Assembly (NCBI GenBank): GCA_015680685.1
Contig: MNCI01009549.1
Coordinates: forward strand, 48,191-112,190
Direction of reading: 5' to 3'
DNA from: Gnetum montanum
Taxonomy: Eukaryota > Streptophyta > Gnetopsida > Gnetales > Gnetaceae
DNA length: 64,000 bases
Under the pieces are notes generated by a model, which had not been told where the DNA came from, made no database searches, and was given only the letters and a program-made list of their open reading frames with translations. Both the position numbers and the translations under genes were made by a program. Below are positions 59,160 through 64,000 of this stretch, one piece after another; positions within the stretch are counted from its first letter, which is position 1, and each line of letters starts with the position of its first letter.

Positions 59160-60825
59160 AATGAGAACGACCCAAGCCCTTCCCAACATTCAAAGGCAAA
59201 ACTTGACTAAGGCATGGAACTCACGCCCAGCTTGCTCACGCTATCAAGGTAGCTTACCCTCAGCGTAAGCAACTCCAAACAGTGTCAAAATCACGTTCAA
59301 GTGTAGGGCACGTTGTGGGCACGCTGTGGTCATCCTGCAGCATAAGTCCAATGTGACCAACTTTCATAGCCTCCAAACTAAGTCGAAGTGACTTGGTTTC
59401 GAACCTGCAAGCCATCCTCGGGCTCAGCATCGACAATCTCCAGTTCCAACCTCCAGAAAATTTCAGTTTCAAAGTTCAAAAATTGCAATTTTTGCAGGTC
59501 ACGTTGTGGTCACGCTGCAGCGTGAGTCCAACGTGACCTACCCAAAAGTGCCTCCAAACAAGTCACATTCAAGTCCATTTTTCAACTGGCAGATCACCCT
59601 CAAGGTCACAAGGTAGGCAGCAATTGCACTCAAAAACCCAGGCTTCAAAACTCAAAAATCAATGTCAAAAAATGTCTTTTACCTCACTCATGCTGAAGGT
59701 CACGCTGGGCGTGAGTGTAACGTGAGTGTAGCATACGCACGCTACAGAACTCACACTACACATGCATGCTGGGACACACACTAGGCGTGAGTGCAGCATG
59801 AGCACGTTGAAGCTCAAATCAAGACACGCTAGGAACAAGTCAACTCATGCTGGGAGCCCTGCACAGGCAGAGACACCTCAAACAACCACGGACTCGACAC
59901 CCCACAATAGTCAATTCATAGATCTAGAAGTTTCAAGTGAGCCAAAGTTAATTTCTCTTGTTGTACATTATCATTTCATTGTAAATCTTCATTTCTGGGC
60001 TTGTCGAGCCCTCACGGTCTAAATTGTATGCATTTCCATGGGCTTGAGTAACCCACACATTGTAAGATACGATGAAATTGGTCAAGAATGTAGCTTGCCC
60101 TCGCACATCCAACTCACATATAGCTGTCCATTGGACACGTGTCACGAGATCTACTTTTCTTTCATCTCCCAACTGTTGATTCCATTGTTGGAATTCTAAA
60201 CCCGAGTCTGACCCAGCCCCATAAATACCCTATCAATTCACATAAACCGGGGGCAAATTTGAACATTAGCAATTCTGAGAACACACAGCAAACTAGCAAT
60301 CCTTGGGCGCTCGGCATACTTGACTCTTGGCATCCAAGCACTTCTTACATACATCACATCACATCATCACATCACCCCGGGGCTGGGCGCTTGACCTACC
60401 ATCCACACGTGCAGCTACGCTTTGACCGGTGCACATCTTTTCTAAGAAATACAATACAATTCGTTTTGCCAACCATTATTTTTGTTTACACTATTTTACA
60501 TTTAGTTTACGTTCTACTTACATTCTATTTACAATTCTGTTTACGTTCCATTTGCAATATACTTTCTGCATACATTTCTATTTACATTTCATGCACACTA
60601 TTTACGTTTTAAGACATCAGTTACGATAACCCAACACAAACCATATTTTACGCTCAGGGAAGTCCTTGGTTGATTTACGTACAGATCATCCAAGGCACTC
60701 TGCCTTCGTTTCCTTTTCCAGCTTGCCCTCAAGTGAAGGTAGGGTCAACTATGCTTGCCCGATGATCTTTTGGTGTTTGTTTCCCTTCCAGCCTTGCACC
60801 GATGATTTAGGTTAGTACAGTAAAT
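59160..60825 (+). repeat. Element E probable 5' LTR
   Basis: Region upstream of E's primer site, with a TATA-like CCATAAATACC (60219-60229) and a degenerate tandem repeat at its left. The second LTR is outside the window, so the left boundary is not fixed and 59160 is only where the preceding gag fragment's leader ends. Confidence 0.45.
59295..59750 (+). repeat. Degenerate tandem repeat, period about 192 bp, rich in CACGCTG/GCGTGAG words
   Basis: GGGCACGTTGTGGGCACGCT near 59305, GGTCACGTTGTGGTCACGCT near 59497 and AAGGTCACGCTGGGCGTGAG near 59690 are spaced 192-193 bp. Between them, CCTCCAAAC.AAGTC.CA and CTTCAAAACTCAAAAAT-type words recur. Confidence 0.6.
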
Positions 60826-60842
60826 TGGCGTTACAAGGAGGG
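60826..60842 (+). other. Element E probable primer binding site
   Basis: TGGCGTTACAAGGAGGG lies about 340 bp before the gag ATG. The TGGCG start is that of Tat/Athila-type sites, but the remainder does not match tRNA-Asp and I cannot name the tRNA. Confidence 0.45.
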
Positions 60843-61182
60843 CCCGACTTGCTTGTTGTCTATTAAAATGTCGACCACACTACCTATCAAAACTTATTCA
60901 CCTTATCCCTATGAGTCTCGATCATGCTACCTATCAAAACTTATTCATCTTGTACCTATGAGTCTCCCTGTCGCAGTTGCTCACGCTGCAATTGTCATGC
61001 TATAGTTGTCATGCTATCTTTGTTACACTGCACATGCTGCAAGTTGGTCACGCTGCACACGCTGTAGGTTAGTCATGCTACACACGCTGCAAGCTGGTCA
61101 CACTGCACACATTGTAGGCTAGTTATGCTGCACACACTGCAGGCTAGTCACACTACACACATTGCAGGTTAGTCACACTGTC
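60843..61182 (+). other. Element E leader with 25-bp minisatellite at 61036-61180
   Basis: Five consecutive 25-base units start at 61036, 61061, 61086, 61111 and 61136, plus 20 bases of a sixth from 61161. Consensus is about GCTGCAGGTTAGTCAC followed by GCTGCACAC. Half a unit precedes them at about 61021-61035. The array ends three bases before the gag ATG. Upstream, 60895-60970 has a doubled CTACCTATCAAAACTTATTCA phrase. Confidence 0.85.
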
Positions 61183-62871
61183 ATGGAACCTTCCCAAATC
61201 AATCCTACTTGCACAATCCTCACACCTAAACAGTATAACTTCATCTATGTCAAAATCCAAGCCAACTTGCCTATTGATCGCATGGAAAGAGAGGTAAAAC
61301 GAAACTATGAGCTCATCTACAAGGGAGGTCATGAGTTCATTCCCTTAGCCTTTGACATAATCCCCCTTTCTGAGCCCCATCATCAGCTTATATCTCAGCT
61401 TCTCATGGCAAAGGGTCAAGCCTCACAGCCACCTCTGATAGAGCCTCAAGATGAGGAAGATGACTTTGCTGTCTAATTTGAGCATCGGGATTTGTACCAT
61501 ACCGTCAGTCCTCATGCCTATACAAGCCCATTATTCCAACCTTTCTTGGAAGAAACCATGCTTCCTCCTTCATTCGCATACACTCAAGGCCTAGCTTCTC
61601 GACAAGAAGTACAAGCTTTCACATCCATCCATTACATACCTCAAGTATGAACCCATGGGGCACCTCTGACTACTTCAGCACAACACATTCAGGGTGTCAC
61701 CCCACAACTTGTGGCTAGATAGTGGGTTTTACCAGGTGTTCAACAGCACCAACCAACTTACAACAGCATACCATACCTTGCGATCCCATCTCTAAATGTT
61801 GCTCCACCACAACAACATCCGACAATCCAACAATATCCCTTTTCGCAAACCATGCAACAACCAAACTACTATCAATCGCAATCCATTCAACCCACTGGTT
61901 TGCCTACCACCTAAGAGTGGGCAAACATGAAGCAAATGATGCACATGTTAGCTGAAGAGGTAAAGCACCTTAAAACTGTAAACACTAAGGAAATCAAGGT
62001 GTTAGACTTCTACCAAGATGACCCAATCCTCCCCTCAATTCCACCATTAACCTTGCCAAAAGAAATCTCATTACCTCAACTAACCAAGTACAATGGAGAG
62101 GGAGATCCAAATGCTCACCTAGTGACATTTCGACTAGAATGTCTACTGCTTCAGGCCTGGCCTCATGTAATTCTACATGTGTTTTCTATGTCCTTAACAG
62201 GAAAAGCCTTAGACTGGTACCGAGCTTTACCCCATAACTCCATATCCTCTTTGGAGGATTTGTTAGACCAGTTTGTCACCCATATCAAATACAATCTGAA
62301 ACCTGAAGCCACGTTGGATAGCTTGATTCAAATTAAACAAGAGCCATTAGAGCCAGCAAAGAAATTCATCCAAAGATGGAGCACAACCCTGAATGAACTC
62401 CACAAGCCCATCCCCAAGACAGACTTGCTCACCATTTTTAAAGCTGCTATGAATGACTTCATTAAGTTGAAACTTTATTATTTGAAAGCTTGTACCTTGA
62501 GCCAAGCATTCACACAAATTAAAGACATAGAGGAAGCAGTGCAATCAAGCAATGACCCAGCTTATGTGGCCTACAGAAACCAACACACTCACAAGCAAAA
62601 CACAACAATAGCAACAGTGGCTGCAAGAACAAAAGCAACCAACTGGGGTCCAACAGCTAAGCAACCTAAAGCCCTAGTTAACAAAGTTGCCAACTATGGT
62701 TCCAACTCACCTACATCGGCAGGGGCCACCCCAAGGCCTGACTTTCAGCGCAAGGACCACTCAAAGTACACATCACTACCGATCCAACCCTCTCAACTAT
62801 TGGAGCAACTTTTGAAAGCTGGGAAAATCCAACACAAACACGTGTCAGAGATTACCCGCCAAAAAACATGA
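61183..62871 (+). pseudogene. Element E gag (Tat-like Ty3/gypsy), nearly intact frame
   Basis: One frame from ATG 61183 (MEPSQINPTC) to 62871, broken by only four stops at about 61474 (TAA), 61648 (TGA), 61720 (TAG) and 61912 (TAA). Each is one C-to-T change from CAA, CGA or CAG. The N-terminal part is Gln/Pro-rich. From 61927, 314 codons are open: LPQLTKYNGEGDPNAHL, then FSMSLTGKALDWYRALP and SISSLEDLLDQFVTHIKYN, the retrotransposon gag capsid core. It forms the particle shell. Youngest-looking coding sequence among the transposons here. Confidence 0.85.
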
Positions 62872-64000
62872 CAGGTATTACGAGCTACTAAGGAATTCCA
62901 CCTTAGCAGTACCAAATGAGCCCCCAGTCCCACAACATTTTAAACTGGACCAATACTACCATTACCATCAAATGGTTGGTCATAGTACAGAAAATTGTCA
63001 TGCTTTGCAAGATTACCTGCAAAGAATGATAGAATAAGGCCAACTAGTGATCGACATGGTGAGTCAATCCAACATAGACGATGCCTCCTATGTTATAGAT
63101 TCCATTAGCATTGGTGGCAAGCTCAAACCTGTGCAACAACCTTTCGTGATCTGTTTGCCTCCTAGAAAGGCAAGGATTCCCCTAGCCTCCACAAACAAGA
63201 GGCCCCCCTTTGTTATCAAGGTGCCACCCTAGGCACCCACAACACCCTTTGTGGTTAAGGCTCCACAAAGTTCATCCGTTAAGATGTTAAACTGGCATGA
63301 TGCGGCCCCTCGCCTACTCGAAGCCCAATAGTGGGTAACATCTTGATCCCTCCTCCGTCGAGGGTCGACCCCACCAGCAACCTAGGTAGGCCCACCAAAT
63401 GGTAATAAAAGAGGATAAACAAGTACCTCGCAACCCCCATGGCCGAAGCAAAGGTCACAACCAGCCAAAAATAACTAAAAACTAGGGCCCCTACCCCCAA
63501 ACAAGCCAAGAAAACCAAGCCCAAGTCCCCTCCACAAGAGATTTGTCTCTCAAACTACATGGAGGAAGTCAAGGCCAACACAACAGCTAATGACAAGGAC
63601 TTCGTAGCTGCACTAACCCAGGTAAAACAAATGCTCAAGCAAAAAATAATAATTTTTAGCTTGTACGACCTAGTTATGACCTCATCTGCTCACTACCAAG
63701 CATTGGCCCAAGTCTTGGCCTCCATTCCTGTTACGGAGGACATCCCTGCAAATGAGTCATCCATCCGTGCAACAATGTTGCCCCTTACACCACAAGAATT
63801 GGGTTCAACAACCTTAAGCTTTCACAATGATGCAATCAAAGTCAACCCTACATGAGGGGAGGTCACTATAGCTCCACTATTTATTAGCATACGTGTTGGG
63901 CAGTGCACCATCCGTAGAGTGCACGTCGATGATAATGCAGCAAAAAATGTAGTCCTGTACTTTGTCATTGACAAGCTAGGCCTGGCTAATGAAATTAGGC
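62872..64000 (+). pseudogene. Element E gag C-terminus and start of protease
   Basis: After a frameshift at about 62868 the second frame gives KLDQYYHYHQMVGHSTENCHALQDYLQRMIE, the C/H-rich block of Tat gag with the first cysteine apparently replaced by tyrosine. 63047-63232 is open. From 63559 the first frame resumes: ISVYDL-like IIFSLYDLVMTSSAHYQAL, and at about 63875-63990 the protease start LFISIRVGQCTIRRVHVDDNAAKNVV, where relatives have a VDNGSA.NV-type active site. RT lies outside the window. Confidence 0.7.

Noticed and set aside
61036-61180. CRISPR-like array of 25-bp repeats
   Set aside because: Units are contiguous with no spacers, and the context is a plant retrotransposon leader.

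Overview
The window looks like nuclear DNA of a seed plant with a large, repeat-rich genome. It is AT-rich, has one spliced plant-type gene in 64 kb, and is otherwise old, nested LTR retrotransposons, a LINE fragment and tRNA-derived SINEs. Most element copies carry many in-frame stops, and the two LTRs of a single element differ by roughly a tenth. A gymnosperm is a reasonable guess, but nothing here proves it. There is no prokaryotic gene content and no CRISPR array.

Layout. (1) 1-22980: element A, a plus-strand Athila-like Ty3/gypsy element. It has a tRNA-Asp-type primer site, gag, protease, RT/RNase H, integrase, a long 3' non-coding stretch and an extra 3' ORF (aORF). A contains a LINE fragment (417-1559), two solo LTRs of its own superfamily (3797-4669, 7569-8431) and a related element B on the minus strand (11308 to about 19800) that has lost its 5' end. 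(2) 22981-23841: spacer with SINE-like sequence. (3) 23842-43501: element D, a chromovirus-like Ty3/gypsy element on the plus strand. Its 3' LTR is split by element C (30308-43292, minus strand), a full-length relative of A that also has the aORF. (4) 43502-44285: SINEs, one inserted in another. (5) 44286-46896 (minus): an apparently intact eight-exon gene for a WSD1-like wax ester synthase/diacylglycerol acyltransferase, the only host gene I can support. (6) 47543-52482: a complete but degraded Ty1/copia element (minus). (7) 52483-59160: a third SINE, a SIRE/Maximus-like copia gag fragment, a possible small solo LTR, a tandem repeat and a degraded Ty3/gypsy gag. (8) about 59160-64000: the 5' part of a plus-strand Tat-like Ty3/gypsy element (E), with tandem repeats in its LTR and leader.

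How it fits together. The nesting gives an order of events: A, then the LINE, solo LTRs and B inside A; D, then C inside D. Target-site duplications (5 bp for LTR elements, 16-19 bp for the LINE and the nested SINE) support most boundaries. The most interesting biology is the A/C family. It carries a third ORF downstream of integrase, missing from relative B, and a stretch upstream of that ORF resembles the promoter part of the family's own LTR. The family's LTRs fall into two classes with different repeated palindromic hexamers (GATATC or GTCGAC/GTTAAC). All gene coordinates in the transposons are approximate because of frameshifts and stops. The acyltransferase exons were placed by hand from splice sites and reading phase.
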